A stretch of DNA of 64,000 nucleotides from Saccharospirillum sp040881935 (GCF_040881935.1 NZ_JBBECH010000020.1:62001-126000), one strand, 5' to 3'. Positions 34,141 to 43,786 are shown, counted from the stretch's first letter. Numbers and translations are program-made. Notes: generated by a model from the sequence alone, not told the origin.

Positions 34141-34587
34141 TTATTGAGTGGAGTTAACACGGAACAGCGCCAGGATGCGGCCCCAAAGCGTGATGATCGC
34201 AAGGCCAATCAGCAATCCGGCCCCGTTGGCCAAAGCGTCGGCCACACTGAACATCCGGTAGGAAGTCAGGCCCTGCGCCCCTTCAAGCGCGAAGCTGGCG
34301 CACCAGAGCAACAACACGAGTCGCACTCGCGCTGTCCAGCCCAAACACCCCAGTAACCCCAGCACACCCCAGCCGAGCAGATGATTCACCTTGTCGTTCG
34401 GAGAAAACTCCGGGTGGTCCACGGGAGCGAGCGACAATACAATGATGCTCAGGAACAACAGCCAGAACAAGCCCCGGAACAAGGCGGGTGGCAGAGAAAG
34501 TCGCCAACTGGGTTTCAAAAACAGATTCCTTCGGGGCAGACAATAGGAAGCGTAGATCGTATCCGGCAAGCGGGACACAGATGCCAC
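34141..34587 (-). CDS. VanZ-like membrane protein
   Basis: The protein has up to 148 residues with four predicted helices and the VanZ pattern LSLAPVDHPEFSPNDKVNHLLGWGVLG ... FALEGAQGLTSYRMFSVADALANGAG, where the D-K-x-x-H and DxxxNxxG residues are conserved. The family function is mostly unknown; VanZ itself gives low-level teicoplanin resistance. The frame opens at GTG 34587. TTG at 34518, just after GAAGGAA, is a plausible later start giving 125 residues. Confidence 0.8.
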   Translation of the reverse strand: MASVSRLPDTIYASYCLPRRNLFLKPSWRLSLPPALFRGLFWLLFLSIIVLSLAPVDHPEFSPNDKVNHLLGWGVLGLLGCLGWTARVRLVLLLWCASFALEGAQGLTSYRMFSVADALANGAGLLIGLAIITLWGRILALFRVNSTQ

Positions 34588-34637
34588 TTTACCATATCCT
34601 GCAGACTAACAACGATAACCCACTCCCACAGCAGCAA

Positions 34638-34846
34638 GTGACTCAGGCTTCGGAGTTGGGGGGGTGGCTGCGTAGCCATGAACCCGCGTCGGATGGTAGG
34701 GATGGTACGGCCCAGGAGTCTGTCGGACTTAGGGGGATCGAAGCGAGGGAGTGGGCGACATTCCGCCCGACCCCACAGGGGCATACCCGGCATCCGATGC
34801 GGGCCAACGCCACTCAAGCGACTCGAACTCCGGAACTTAAGTTAAA
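34638..34846. repeat. Palindromic intergenic element, subtype E
   Basis: Left end GACTCAGGCTTCGGAGTT and right end GAACTCCGGAACTTAAGTT are inverted repeats of each other and match the ends of copies C and D. Inner arms CGTCGGATG and CATCCGATG are also complementary. CGACCCCACAGGGGCAT (34769-34785) matches, in reverse orientation, the left arm area of copy A. The core differs from that of A-C and has its own hairpin around GTCTGTCGGAC. Confidence 0.7.
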
Positions 34847-34847
34847 C

Positions 34848-36218
34848 CTAGTCAGTGCCGCCATCATCCTTGTACCGGGCCTTGTCGAGGCCGTGCTTTT
34901 TCATCTTGTCGTAGAGTGTTTTGCGCGCCAGACCCAGGTGTACCATGGTGTCCTTGATACTGCCCTGGCAAACCTGCAGCGCATTTTCCAGTACGGAACG
35001 TTCAAAGGCGTCGACGATTTCAGCCAGGGTTTGTCGGCCGGAAACATCCGTTGAATAGATGCTCTGGCCATCCTCCAGGGCACTAGGGCCCATCAACACA
35101 TAACGTTCGGCCCGGTTGCGCAATTCCCGTACATTCCCTGGCCAGCTATGGCGCAATAACTGCCCGACCTGCTGCGTATTCAGGGGAATGCTTTCCCGGT
35201 CATAGCGTGCCGCTGCAATCAACGCAAAGTGATGAAACAGCATGGGAATGTCTTCCTTGCGATCGCGCAGCGGTGGGATATCGATCTGAATGACATTCAG
35301 CCGGTAATACAAATCTTCACGAAAATCGCCGCGCTCGCTCAGCATTTTCAAATCAATCTTGGTCGCGGCGATGATGCGTACATCCACCTCAATACTGCTG
35401 TTGCTGCCCAGGCGTTCTACCTTGCGTTCTTCCAGAACCCGCAACAATTTCACCTGCAACGGCATTGGCATACTTTCCATCTCGTCCAGAAAGATAGTGC
35501 CTTTGTGGGCGTGCTCGAATTTACCGATGCGCTTTTTATCAGCGCCGGTAAAGGCACCGGATTCGTGGCCGAACAATTCGCTTTCGATCAGGTTTTCCGG
35601 CACGGCACCACAGTTAATGGCAACGAAATTGTGCTGGCTGCGCGGGCTGGTCTCATGAATGTAGCGGGCAATGGCGTCCTTTCCCGCGCCAGTTTCACCG
35701 TGTAGCAGAATATCTGCCGAGGTATCAACCAGACTGTTGAGCATGGACATCACCCGTTTCATACTCGCCGATTCACCACCCAACAGGCGTGGGCCCGGCC
35801 GCACAAACTGTCGCAGCTGAGCCTTGAGCATGCGGTTTTCCAGTGCCAGCTGTCGCTTTTCGATTGCTCGTTTCAACAGTTCTATCAGTTCATCATGATT
35901 GAACGGCTTTTCGATAAAATCATAGGCCCCCTGCTGCATCGCCGCTACCGCGGTACTGATGTCTCCCTGCCCGGTCAGCATGATGACCGGTATCGACTCG
36001 TCGATGGCCCGCACTCGAGCCAGAACGCCCAAACCGTCCAGTCCCGGCATGTGATAATCACACAACACCACGCCCTGGAAATCCGGTTTGATGTCGACCA
36101 GTGCCGAAGCACCGTCCGGGTACCCTCGGGCGTTTAACTCTTCAAGTGCCAGCGTCTGCAGCATGACTTGCCGAAGCGCCGATTCATCGTCAATAAACAT
36201 TACATCGATGGCAGTCAT
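34848..36218 (-). CDS. dctD: Sigma-54-dependent response regulator DctD
   Basis: The 456-residue NtrC-type activator has a receiver domain (FIDDESALRQ; phosphoacceptor D54 in LCDYHMPGLDG), an AAA+ domain with Walker A GETGAGKD, the sigma-54 contact loop SGAFTGADK and Walker B GTIFLDEME, and a Fis-type C-terminal HTH (GSIKDTMVHLGLARKTLYDKMKK). It overlaps dctB by 4 bp, forming a two-component system. The likely target is the TAXI TRAP transporter operon upstream, which has a sigma-54 element at 41649-41665. Confidence 0.93.
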   Translation of the reverse strand: MTAIDVMFIDDESALRQVMLQTLALEELNARGYPDGASALVDIKPDFQGVVLCDYHMPGLDGLGVLARVRAIDESIPVIMLTGQGDISTAVAAMQQGAYDFIEKPFNHDELIELLKRAIEKRQLALENRMLKAQLRQFVRPGPRLLGGESASMKRVMSMLNSLVDTSADILLHGETGAGKDAIARYIHETSPRSQHNFVAINCGAVPENLIESELFGHESGAFTGADKKRIGKFEHAHKGTIFLDEMESMPMPLQVKLLRVLEERKVERLGSNSSIEVDVRIIAATKIDLKMLSERGDFREDLYYRLNVIQIDIPPLRDRKEDIPMLFHHFALIAAARYDRESIPLNTQQVGQLLRHSWPGNVRELRNRAERYVLMGPSALEDGQSIYSTDVSGRQTLAEIVDAFERSVLENALQVCQGSIKDTMVHLGLARKTLYDKMKKHGLDKARYKDDGGTD

Positions 36219-38086
36219 TCTGACGTCTCTCTTCGATTCAGTACCACAATAAATTCCGCCCCCCGGGCATCGGTACGGTTCCGTCCGGTCAATTGTCCAC
36301 CCAAAGCGTCTACGATTTGCCGGGAAATGGACAACCCTAGCCCCAAGCCCTGCTTTAGGGATTTAGTGGTAAAAAAGGGTTCAAATAACTGTTCCGTATT
36401 GGCGGGTAATCCGGGCCCGTTGTCTATAACCCGACACACCCAGTGCTGCGGTTGTGCGACCAATTGCACGTTCACAGTTGGCGCATCACTGGACTCCACC
36501 GCGTGCAAGGCATTAGCCACCAGGTTCACCAACACCTGCTCAATGCGAATCAGATCGCCATGAACAAAGGCCGGGTGCTCCGGTCGCTGCCAGTCGATTT
36601 GGATAGTCGCGCTTAGATCCTGCGCCTGAATGATTTTCAGGGCAGCGTCAATCGGCAAGCGCAAATCAACCGTAGAGGGCGGCCCCTCAGATTTGCGGGC
36701 AAACACTTTAAACTGACGAGTCAGTTCGGCCATTTTGTCACACAGACCGACAATTTCGCTTAGATTAGCCTGAACCGTTTCCGAATCACCTCGTTCGAGA
36801 AAGCGCCCGCTGTTGCGTGCATAAGCTTGAATGGCCGTCAGCGGCTGATTCATTTCATGGTTAAGACCCGCCGACATCTGACCCAGAACCGCAAGCTTGG
36901 CCGCCTGAATCAGTTCCTGCTGAGTTTCCTTAAGCTCGTTCTCGGCACGCTCCCGTTCATGAATCTCCGCCTTCAACTGCTGGTTCGATGCTTCCAGATC
37001 GGCCGTGCGTTCGGCCACCCGATGTTCCAGTTGCACACCCCGCTCCGCCAATTCCGCTTCGCGCCGGTAACGTTCACGCAAATACAACCAGGTTAGAAAA
37101 CAGCCCAGGTAGACCAGCGTCCCGGCGATCAGGAACTGAACCTGGGTCCAGAGCACCGGGCTGGTGCCAATCAGTACCCGCAAGGTCCAGTCCAGTTGCG
37201 GCAAGGGTGTGTCCACACTGAGGTATTCCTGTTGGTTGTCTCCAGTGTTGATGGCCACCCGAACCGATCGCTCCCCTACCCCCCAGGGGCGGCCACGCTC
37301 GACCTTGGGTATTGGGGTCAGGGGTTCATCAAAGTAACGACGCTGCGCCCGAATTTCAGCCAGTCGCTGCTCGGAAATGGGTTCAAAAGCACGATAAAGC
37401 CAGCTGGGGCGACTGGCCAGGAAACTGACCCCGTCAAGACCCAGTACCACCATTTCAGCGATTGAGAAGGACTCGGGTCGACGCCATTGGGATTCCAGTT
37501 CATTCACCTGAATCTTCACCGTAATCACACCCATTGGGCGGTCGGGCTGTTGATCCGAGGTCACTGTGTGCGAAAAGTACAGGCCTCGCTCATTGGTGGT
37601 GATGCCCAGAGCGTAATACAGTGCGGCACCGTTGCGCTCCATAGCCTCAAAAAAATAAGGTCGAAAGGCAAAATTCCGGCCGATGAAACTGGTCGGCAAC
37701 TCATAATTATTGGCTGCGATGGTCAGACCGTTAGTGTTCATCAGGTAGACGTCGGAACTAGCGACAATGGTCGCCATTCGCTTCATCTCTTCATTGGCAG
37801 CCAGCACCAGGCCGGGATTATCGGGTTCGCGCAATACATCCACCATCACCGGGTGTTGCGCCATCAGTTCCGGAATGGGCCGGTACCGGTTCAGTTCGTT
37901 GGCAACCAGCTGGGAGTAACGGAAGGATTCTTCCAGGCTCTCACGCTCTACCTGACGATATCCCACCCAGGAGCCGAGTACCCAGGACACCAGACAGGTC
38001 ACAACAAACAACAGCAGACCCCAGGTACGGTATTTCATGCTCGGTTTCCATCTCAGTTCTCGGTTCAGCCGGGTGACGTTCGCCAT
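36215..38086 (-). CDS. dctB: Sensor histidine kinase DctB
   Basis: The 623-residue DctB-type kinase has an N-terminal membrane helix (YRTWGLLLFVVTCLVSWVLG), a periplasmic tandem PDC/Cache sensor (about 50-300, with VLREPDNPGLVLAANEEMKRMATIV and VSFLASRPSWLYRAF), a second helix near 310-330 (FLIAGTLVYLGCFLTWLYL), a coiled coil, the phosphoacceptor H in MSAGLNHEMNQPLTAIQAYA, and the HATPase boxes VLVNLVANALHAVE, DNGPGLP and GLGLGLSISRQI. It senses C4-dicarboxylates or other organic acids in known systems. ATG at 38038 (MKYRTWG) is an equally good start. Confidence 0.93.
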   Translation of the reverse strand: MANVTRLNRELRWKPSMKYRTWGLLLFVVTCLVSWVLGSWVGYRQVERESLEESFRYSQLVANELNRYRPIPELMAQHPVMVDVLREPDNPGLVLAANEEMKRMATIVASSDVYLMNTNGLTIAANNYELPTSFIGRNFAFRPYFFEAMERNGAALYYALGITTNERGLYFSHTVTSDQQPDRPMGVITVKIQVNELESQWRRPESFSIAEMVVLGLDGVSFLASRPSWLYRAFEPISEQRLAEIRAQRRYFDEPLTPIPKVERGRPWGVGERSVRVAINTGDNQQEYLSVDTPLPQLDWTLRVLIGTSPVLWTQVQFLIAGTLVYLGCFLTWLYLRERYRREAELAERGVQLEHRVAERTADLEASNQQLKAEIHERERAENELKETQQELIQAAKLAVLGQMSAGLNHEMNQPLTAIQAYARNSGRFLERGDSETVQANLSEIVGLCDKMAELTRQFKVFARKSEGPPSTVDLRLPIDAALKIIQAQDLSATIQIDWQRPEHPAFVHGDLIRIEQVLVNLVANALHAVESSDAPTVNVQLVAQPQHWVCRVIDNGPGLPANTEQLFEPFFTTKSLKQGLGLGLSISRQIVDALGGQLTGRNRTDARGAEFIVVLNRRETSE

Positions 38087-38149
38087 AGGCTTCTGATTCT
38101 ACCCGAATTGGTGCGCTTCGGTGACCGCGACTTAAACCAAAATCAGACT

Positions 38150-38193
38150 GCAGAAACAAAACAACCCGCAATCCACGTTGGCTTGCGGGTTGT
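38150..38193 (-). terminator. Terminator of the TRAP transporter operon
   Basis: An 11-bp perfect stem, ACAACCCGCAA (38161-38171) with TTGCGGGTTGT (38183-38193), is followed on the minus strand by TTTGTTTCTGC. It separates the permease gene from dctB, so dctBD likely depend on read-through or a promoter of their own. Confidence 0.85.
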
Positions 38194-38242
38194 CATCATT
38201 TCAGGCTAAACGGTTCACTCGACTTTCAATGGCAATGCCGTC

Positions 38243-40429
38243 TCAGGACGGGGCCTGAGCCAGCCGACCATTGATCACCCTCTGTACAAAGAAGGCAATG
38301 GCTCCGGCCGCAACACCCACAAGGTCAGTATAAATACCGCCTTCGATCATCAGGAAAGCCGCGACGATCAATAGGATGCGCAAATACCAGGGAGCCGCAT
38401 AGCGCAGGAACCAGGCTTGCACACCTGAGGACAGCAAGTAGACACCAACCACAGCGGTAATCAGCGCACGAATGATGGCCAGTGGCTCCGCATCCATCAG
38501 AAGTGCACTGTTATAGAAGAACATAAAGGGCACAATGAATGCGGCCAGACCCATCTTGAACGAGGCTACTGAGGTTGCCATAGCTTTCGCACCGGATATC
38601 GCAGCTGCAGCATAGGACGCCAGAGCCACTGGCGGGGTAATCGCCGACACTACCGCAAAGTAAAACACAAAGAAGTGCGCCGTCAGTACGGGGATACCCA
38701 TTTGCACCAAACCAGGTGCGACAACGGAGGCAGCCACCGCATAGGCTGCGGTTGTCGGCATGCCCATACCCAGCAGAATGGAGATGCACATGGCGAAAAA
38801 CAGCGCCAGCAACTGACTGGCTTCAGCCACACCCAACAGCAACGAGCTGAAGCGCGCACCGACACCCGTCAGAGAGATAACAGCAACGATAATGCCGGCA
38901 CAGGCACAGACGACAATGATCTGAATCGACATATAGGCCGCGATTTCCAACGCCTTGAGAATCGCTTTGATCCCCATCTTGTTGGGTGATATCCAGCTGA
39001 CCACCGCCGCAGACACCGTCGCCAGTGTACCGGCACGTATCACCGAGTACCCCATAAAGAGCGCGCCAATCAGAATAATGATCGGGATAAACAGGTACAC
39101 CTGACGCACCATGCGACGCAGTGACGGCAATTCGTCATCACGCATGCCACGCATGCCGGTTCTGGCGGCTTCCAGATCCACCATGAAATAGACGGACGCA
39201 AAGTACAGGATGGCCGGAATAATGGCCGCAATCGCGATTTCAGTGTAAGGGATACCGGTAATTTCAGCCATAATAAAGGCACCGGCACCCATGATCGGCG
39301 GCATAATCTGCCCACCGGTCGAGGCCGCGGCTTCAACTGCACCTGCCGAGGTTTTGTTGTAGCCAACCTTCTTCATCAGCGGAATGGTCAGGGAACCGGT
39401 TGATACCACGTTACCGGCACTGGTGCCGTTGATCATCCCCATCAGGCCCGAGGCGAAAATAGCCACCTTGGCCGGACCCCCGCGTGACCGTCCGGCCAGA
39501 GCAAAGGCAAAATTCACAAAGTAGTCACCCACTTTAGAGGCTTGCAGAAAGGCGGCGAAGATAATAAATAGAATGATGTAGGTCGACGACACCGCCGTAG
39601 TTGGTCCGAGCACACCAGCGTCAGTGTACACCTGGCTGAAAAAGCGCTGCACACTCAACCCGGGGTAACCCAGGAAGCCCGGTAAATAGGGGCCAATGAA
39701 CACATAACCGAGAAACACCAATGAAATAACCACCAGTGCATAGCCAGCAAGGCGTCGGGTCAATTCAAAAATCAGGGCCGTACCGGCAACGGCTGCAAAA
39801 GAAATACCCACCGGTGCGAAGGAAGTACCCGTACTCATACGGATCGAGGTGTTGAACACGATAACCAGGTAACTGGCGACGGCCATGGAACACACTACCA
39901 ATACCAGATCAGGAATCGAGAACACACCCCGGTCACGACGGTGCAACCAACTCAATACAATGCCCAGACCCGTTACGGTCAGCAGTGGCCAACCAAAGTG
40001 CCAAACTTCCATTTCCACAGGCAAACGCAAAGCACCGCCGGACAGGAGATTTTGCATAATGGCCGTTTGCACCAGCACATAGAGCGCCGGCACCAAAAGC
40101 ACGACACCCGCCCAGGTTGTCCAGGGCGCGCTCTGGCCACCCTTTTCATCATCCGTAAAGCGGGCACCGGAAAACAGAATAAAACCAAGAATAGAGGCAC
40201 CGCAAACGTGAAGAATCCGGAAGGCCCAGGTTTCCAGCGGAGCAATGTTCAGTGTATAGAGGTGGAATCCCGAATACAGGATCGACAAGGCCATAATCAG
40301 CCATAGCATCGGACCGGTAAACTGACGGCGATTCGGCTCTATCGGCTCGTCATCAACTCCAGCTGCTACAACCACATCTTCAATGGACTCGACCTCAGTC
40401 GACTCCGGGGTGTTCTTTTCAGTTGTCAT
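38243..40429 (-). CDS. TRAP transporter permease, TAXI type, fused small and large subunits
   Basis: The roughly 728-residue inner-membrane protein has about 18 helices. The N-terminal quarter corresponds to the small DctQ-like subunit (MLWLIMALSILYSGFHLY onward) and the rest to the large DctM-like subunit, with GLMGMINGTSAGNVVSTGSLTIPLMKKVGY, AVEAAASTGGQIMPPIMGAGAFIM and LGMGMPTTAAYAVAASVVAP. This fused form is typical of TAXI-type systems, which import dicarboxylates, glutamate or related acids with Na+. It lies 86 bp after the binding-protein gene. Chosen start MTTEKNTPEST at 40429; 40456 is also open. Confidence 0.93.
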   Translation of the reverse strand: MTTEKNTPESTEVESIEDVVVAAGVDDEPIEPNRRQFTGPMLWLIMALSILYSGFHLYTLNIAPLETWAFRILHVCGASILGFILFSGARFTDDEKGGQSAPWTTWAGVVLLVPALYVLVQTAIMQNLLSGGALRLPVEMEVWHFGWPLLTVTGLGIVLSWLHRRDRGVFSIPDLVLVVCSMAVASYLVIVFNTSIRMSTGTSFAPVGISFAAVAGTALIFELTRRLAGYALVVISLVFLGYVFIGPYLPGFLGYPGLSVQRFFSQVYTDAGVLGPTTAVSSTYIILFIIFAAFLQASKVGDYFVNFAFALAGRSRGGPAKVAIFASGLMGMINGTSAGNVVSTGSLTIPLMKKVGYNKTSAGAVEAAASTGGQIMPPIMGAGAFIMAEITGIPYTEIAIAAIIPAILYFASVYFMVDLEAARTGMRGMRDDELPSLRRMVRQVYLFIPIIILIGALFMGYSVIRAGTLATVSAAVVSWISPNKMGIKAILKALEIAAYMSIQIIVVCACAGIIVAVISLTGVGARFSSLLLGVAEASQLLALFFAMCISILLGMGMPTTAAYAVAASVVAPGLVQMGIPVLTAHFFVFYFAVVSAITPPVALASYAAAAISGAKAMATSVASFKMGLAAFIVPFMFFYNSALLMDAEPLAIIRALITAVVGVYLLSSGVQAWFLRYAAPWYLRILLIVAAFLMIEGGIYTDLVGVAAGAIAFFVQRVINGRLAQAPS

Positions 40430-40515
40430 AAGTCTGACCCATACCCAAACAGGCAAACGGGTGGCCCGCAGACCACCCTATTTTTGGAACAAAGGCTTTT
40501 ATAAAACCCAAATAA

Positions 40516-41493
40516 TTACTTGATCAGACTAGCGTCAATGGTGTAACCATTTTCGTTGAACCAGCGTGCCGCACCCGGATGCCAGGGGATAAAGGTGTTT
40601 TTATCGTAGTTTTCCGGGATAGACGTTCTGGCTGCGTTATGGATCGAAACCATTTGGTCGTTATTTTCCATGGTCAGCTTGGTTGCTTCATACACAAAGC
40701 TTTCAGACAGGGTGCAATCGGCAATCGCGAAGTTCCACATAGACACCGCACGGGCGCCTTCGGTCAGCGTAGTATAAGTGCTGGCCGGAATGGTAAATTC
40801 GGACACTGGGAATTCAGCGGTGATGGTGTTCATTTCATCTTCGGTAAACTCAATGATGTTCACATCAGTCTGAACTTCCAACTGGCTGACAGCAGGAATC
40901 GGAATACCGGCGGCAAAAGCGATGACGTCAAGCAGGCCATCCTGTAACTGGGTACCCAGATCACTCCAGCCACCGTTACGACGTTCAAAGTCAACACCGA
41001 GCGTTTCCAGCATAGCCGGGAAATAGGTATCGGAAGTTGAACCGGCAGGGCCGAAACCGATGCGTGAACCGGCAGGAATATCGCTGATGCTTTCGATACC
41101 TGAATCAGACAGGGCCGTCACTGAGAAAGGCGTCTCATACATCGGGAACACCGCGCAGACGTTGTCCATCATAAGTCCTGGTGCGAGCGGGCTGTTGCCA
41201 TCCATCGATTCACGGGCAGGCCCCATGGTGGTCAGACCAAAAGCTACTTCGCCGGTATGAACCAGCGCCATGTTCTGCATCGGACCACCGGTGATTTCAG
41301 AACCGCCACTGATGCCCAGGTTTTCAGCAACAAAGTTGGCCCAGCCAGTGCCGTAAGCAAAGAAAGTCCCGCCCTGACTGGCGGTACCGATGGTAAAGTT
41401 GGAAGGCCAGTCTGACCGGTCTTCGGCGATAGCAACGCCAGCGGTCATAACAGAGGCAGACAGAGCCGCAAGGGCAAACATACGTTTGGACAT
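40516..41493 (-). CDS. TRAP transporter solute-binding protein, TAXI family
   Basis: The 325-residue periplasmic protein has the signal sequence MFALAALSASVMTAGVAIA and TAXI motifs FTIGTASQGGTFFAYGTGWANFV, MALVHTGEVAFGLTTMG and GSRIGFGPAGSTSDTYFPAML. It delivers the substrate to the fused permease encoded next. Its promoter region holds a sigma-54 element, and DctB/DctD are encoded downstream, so it is probably induced by its own substrate. Confidence 0.92.
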   Translation of the reverse strand: MSKRMFALAALSASVMTAGVAIAEDRSDWPSNFTIGTASQGGTFFAYGTGWANFVAENLGISGGSEITGGPMQNMALVHTGEVAFGLTTMGPARESMDGNSPLAPGLMMDNVCAVFPMYETPFSVTALSDSGIESISDIPAGSRIGFGPAGSTSDTYFPAMLETLGVDFERRNGGWSDLGTQLQDGLLDVIAFAAGIPIPAVSQLEVQTDVNIIEFTEDEMNTITAEFPVSEFTIPASTYTTLTEGARAVSMWNFAIADCTLSESFVYEATKLTMENNDQMVSIHNAARTSIPENYDKNTFIPWHPGAARWFNENGYTIDASLIK

Positions 41494-41648
41494 TATATAG
41501 AACTCCAGTTTGTTGTTGTCGTTGTGGTTAACACTTATTCGTTCAGGTTAACAATTGGTGGCTACCAGTGTAGTGCGTTTTCGTTCTTATTCGAGCGCTC
41601 AGACGATCGGGTACATATCCGGTCACCGGCTCGGCGCACCATAGCGAC

Positions 41649-41665
41649 TGCAAAGCTCGGGCCAA
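41649..41665 (-). promoter_or_regulatory. Sigma-54 promoter of the TAXI TRAP operon
   Basis: Read on the minus strand, TTGGCCCGAGCTTTGCA matches YTGGCACGrNNNTTGCW at all defined positions but one (A to C in GGCAC). Transcription would start near 41638, about 145 nt upstream of the binding-protein gene. DctD is the likely activator. Confidence 0.8.
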
Positions 41666-41903
41666 CGCTGCGGAATTGGGCAAACCGGGCCTTTCAGCGC
41701 ACTGCGGCGGCGACACTGGGTGAGCCCACACCCACTGCCGGACCCTGCATGGGTGTAAAACCACCCATTTCTGGCAGAGCAGAATAATATAGCCGTTCCT
41801 TTTGATAGCGTGTTTCCAACCCCAATTCAGGGCAGTCAGCCCAGCCGCAATGCGGTAAACTTGTCGCCCAATCCATTGTTGTCGCGACCTAGGAGCCTGA
41901 CCG

Positions 41904-42767
41904 GTGCTGACCCTGCCTGCGCCTGCCAAACTGAACCTGATGTTACACATTGTCGGGCGCCGACCCGACGGCTACCACAGCCTGCAAACGCTGTTTCAGA
42001 TACTGGATTTTGGTGACACCCTGACCCTCGAACATCAGTCCGGATCCGCTATTGAGCTGTCTTGCTCCGACCCTGCCCTGGCGACGCCTGACAATCTGGT
42101 TACGCGGGCCGCCCGGGCACTGCAGTCTGCGACCAACACCCGCCACGGGGTCAGACTGCACCTCGAAAAACGCCTGCCGCTCGGTGGCGGTGTAGGGGGC
42201 GGCAGCTCTGACTGTGCCAGCACCTTGGTGGGGCTGAATCACCTCTGGTCACTAAACCTCAGTATTGATGAACTGGCGGATATTGGTGTAAAGCTGGGTG
42301 CCGACGTACCCGTCTTTGTGCGAGGCTATTCAGCCTGGGCGGAGGGCATCGGCGAGGTGTTAACACCGGTTGAGTTGCCCGAACACTGGTTCGTTGTGGT
42401 GCACCCGGGCATCCACGTCAGTACCGCCGCATTGTTCAACCATCCTCAATTGACACGCCATACCCCAGTCAGCACAATACGCACCGCGCTGGCCGGGGCG
42501 GGACACAATGACTTCGAGCCTACCGTCAGAGCACTCTATCCCGGCATCGACCGTGCTTTTCGTGAGTTGACTGAATTAACCGGCGCAGATGCTGAACCGG
42601 TCAGACTCAGCGGAAGCGGATCCTGTATGTTTATTAAGACGCGAAGCGATATGGCAGCCCAACAGATTCTGAACAGCATTCACGATCAATACCCCGGCTA
42701 CCGTGCTTTTCTCGCCCGGGGGGTTAATCAATCGTCCCTGCAGCGAAACCTGGCCAAACAAGCCTGA
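41904..42767 (+). CDS. ispE: 4-diphosphocytidyl-2-C-methyl-D-erythritol kinase
   Basis: The 287-residue GHMP kinase of the non-mevalonate isoprenoid pathway phosphorylates CDP-ME. Motifs are LPAPAKLNLMLHIVGRRPDGYHSLQ (N-terminal substrate site), PLGGGVGGGSSDCASTLVGLN (ATP loop, about residue 93) and RLSGSGSCMFIK near the C-terminus. ATG at 41904 follows TAGGAGCC. In many gammaproteobacteria lolB precedes ispE; here the upstream 410 bp hold only the divergent TRAP promoter and the ispE promoter. Confidence 0.95.
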   Translation: MLTLPAPAKLNLMLHIVGRRPDGYHSLQTLFQILDFGDTLTLEHQSGSAIELSCSDPALATPDNLVTRAARALQSATNTRHGVRLHLEKRLPLGGGVGGGSSDCASTLVGLNHLWSLNLSIDELADIGVKLGADVPVFVRGYSAWAEGIGEVLTPVELPEHWFVVVHPGIHVSTAALFNHPQLTRHTPVSTIRTALAGAGHNDFEPTVRALYPGIDRAFRELTELTGADAEPVRLSGSGSCMFIKTRSDMAAQQILNSIHDQYPGYRAFLARGVNQSSLQRNLAKQA

Positions 42768-42787
42768 TCGCAACACCGAATTCCTGA

Positions 42788-42808
42788 CAGGTGGTTGCGA
42801 ACCACCTG
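42788..42808 (+). other. Perfect hairpin between ispE and prs
   Basis: CAGGTGGTT (42788-42796), GCG loop, AACCACCTG (42800-42808). No T run follows, so it is more likely an RNA processing or attenuation hairpin than a full terminator. Confidence 0.6.
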
Positions 42809-42847
42809 ACTTACGTTTGAGTAAACGCCAACATAGGGTGGTTTGAA

Positions 42848-43786
42848 GTGTCAAAAATGATGGTATTCACGGGGAACGCCAACCCCGAACTCGCCAACCA
42901 GGTGGTTGAGCGTCTCTGCATTCCCATGGGTGACGCCACCATAACCCAGTTCAGCGATGGTGAAACCGCCATTGACATCAACGAGAACGTCAGAGGTGCC
43001 GATGTTTTTATCATTCAGCCGACCTGCGCGCCGACCAACGACAACCTGATGGAAGTCATCCTGCTCGCCGACGCTCTGCGCCGTGCCTCGGCAGGCCGCA
43101 TCACCGCTGTTATGCCCTATTTTGGCTATGCCCGTCAGGATCGCCGACCACGCAGCTCTCGCGTCCCGATTTCCGCCAAAGTAGTTGCCGATATGCTGAC
43201 CGTGGTCGGTATTGATCGCATTCTTACCGTCGACCTGCACGCCGACCAGATACAGGGGTTCTTCAGCATTCCGGTCGACAACATCTACGGCTCTCCCATT
43301 CTGCTCGACGACATACAACGCCAGGACTTTGAAGACCTGATCGTAGTCTCACCCGACGTCGGTGGCGTCGTGCGTGCCCGGGCGGTTGCCAAGCAGCTGG
43401 GTGCGGATCTGGCCATCATCGATAAACGCCGGCCCAAGGCCAACCAGGCCGAGATCATGCACATCATTGGTGATGTCAAAGATCGCACCTGCGTCATTGT
43501 CGATGACATGGTGGATACCGCAGGTACGCTGTGCCATGCCGCTGAAGCCCTGGTCAAGCACGGAGCGCGGAAAGTCGTGGCCTATGCCGTTCACCCCGTC
43601 CTCAGCGGACCGGCGGTGGAGCGCATTGCAGGATCAAACCTCGAATTGGTAGTCACCGATACGATTCCCCTCTCGGATGCTGCAAAAAACTGTGCTAATA
43701 TCCGCCAGCTTTCTATGGCGGGGATTCTTGCAGAGTCCATGCGCCGGGTCAGCAATGAGGAATCAATCAGTGCAATGTTCCGTTAA
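42848..43786 (+). CDS. prs: Ribose-phosphate pyrophosphokinase
   Basis: The 312-residue enzyme makes PRPP from ribose-5-phosphate and ATP, for nucleotide, histidine and NAD synthesis. It aligns along its length with E. coli Prs: FTGNANPELANQVVERLCIP, RRASAGRITAVMPYFGYARQDR (ATP site), DLHADQIQGFF and the PRPP loop CVIVDDMVDTAGTL, ending ISNEESISAMFR. The start is GTG at 42848; an ATG four codons later is the alternative. Confidence 0.97.
   Translation: MSKMMVFTGNANPELANQVVERLCIPMGDATITQFSDGETAIDINENVRGADVFIIQPTCAPTNDNLMEVILLADALRRASAGRITAVMPYFGYARQDRRPRSSRVPISAKVVADMLTVVGIDRILTVDLHADQIQGFFSIPVDNIYGSPILLDDIQRQDFEDLIVVSPDVGGVVRARAVAKQLGADLAIIDKRRPKANQAEIMHIIGDVKDRTCVIVDDMVDTAGTLCHAAEALVKHGARKVVAYAVHPVLSGPAVERIAGSNLELVVTDTIPLSDAAKNCANIRQLSMAGILAESMRRVSNEESISAMFR

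Noticed and set aside
42768..42847. tRNA-Gln between ispE and prs, as in many gammaproteobacteria
   Set aside because: The gap holds only one simple hairpin, with no T-loop or acceptor stem.
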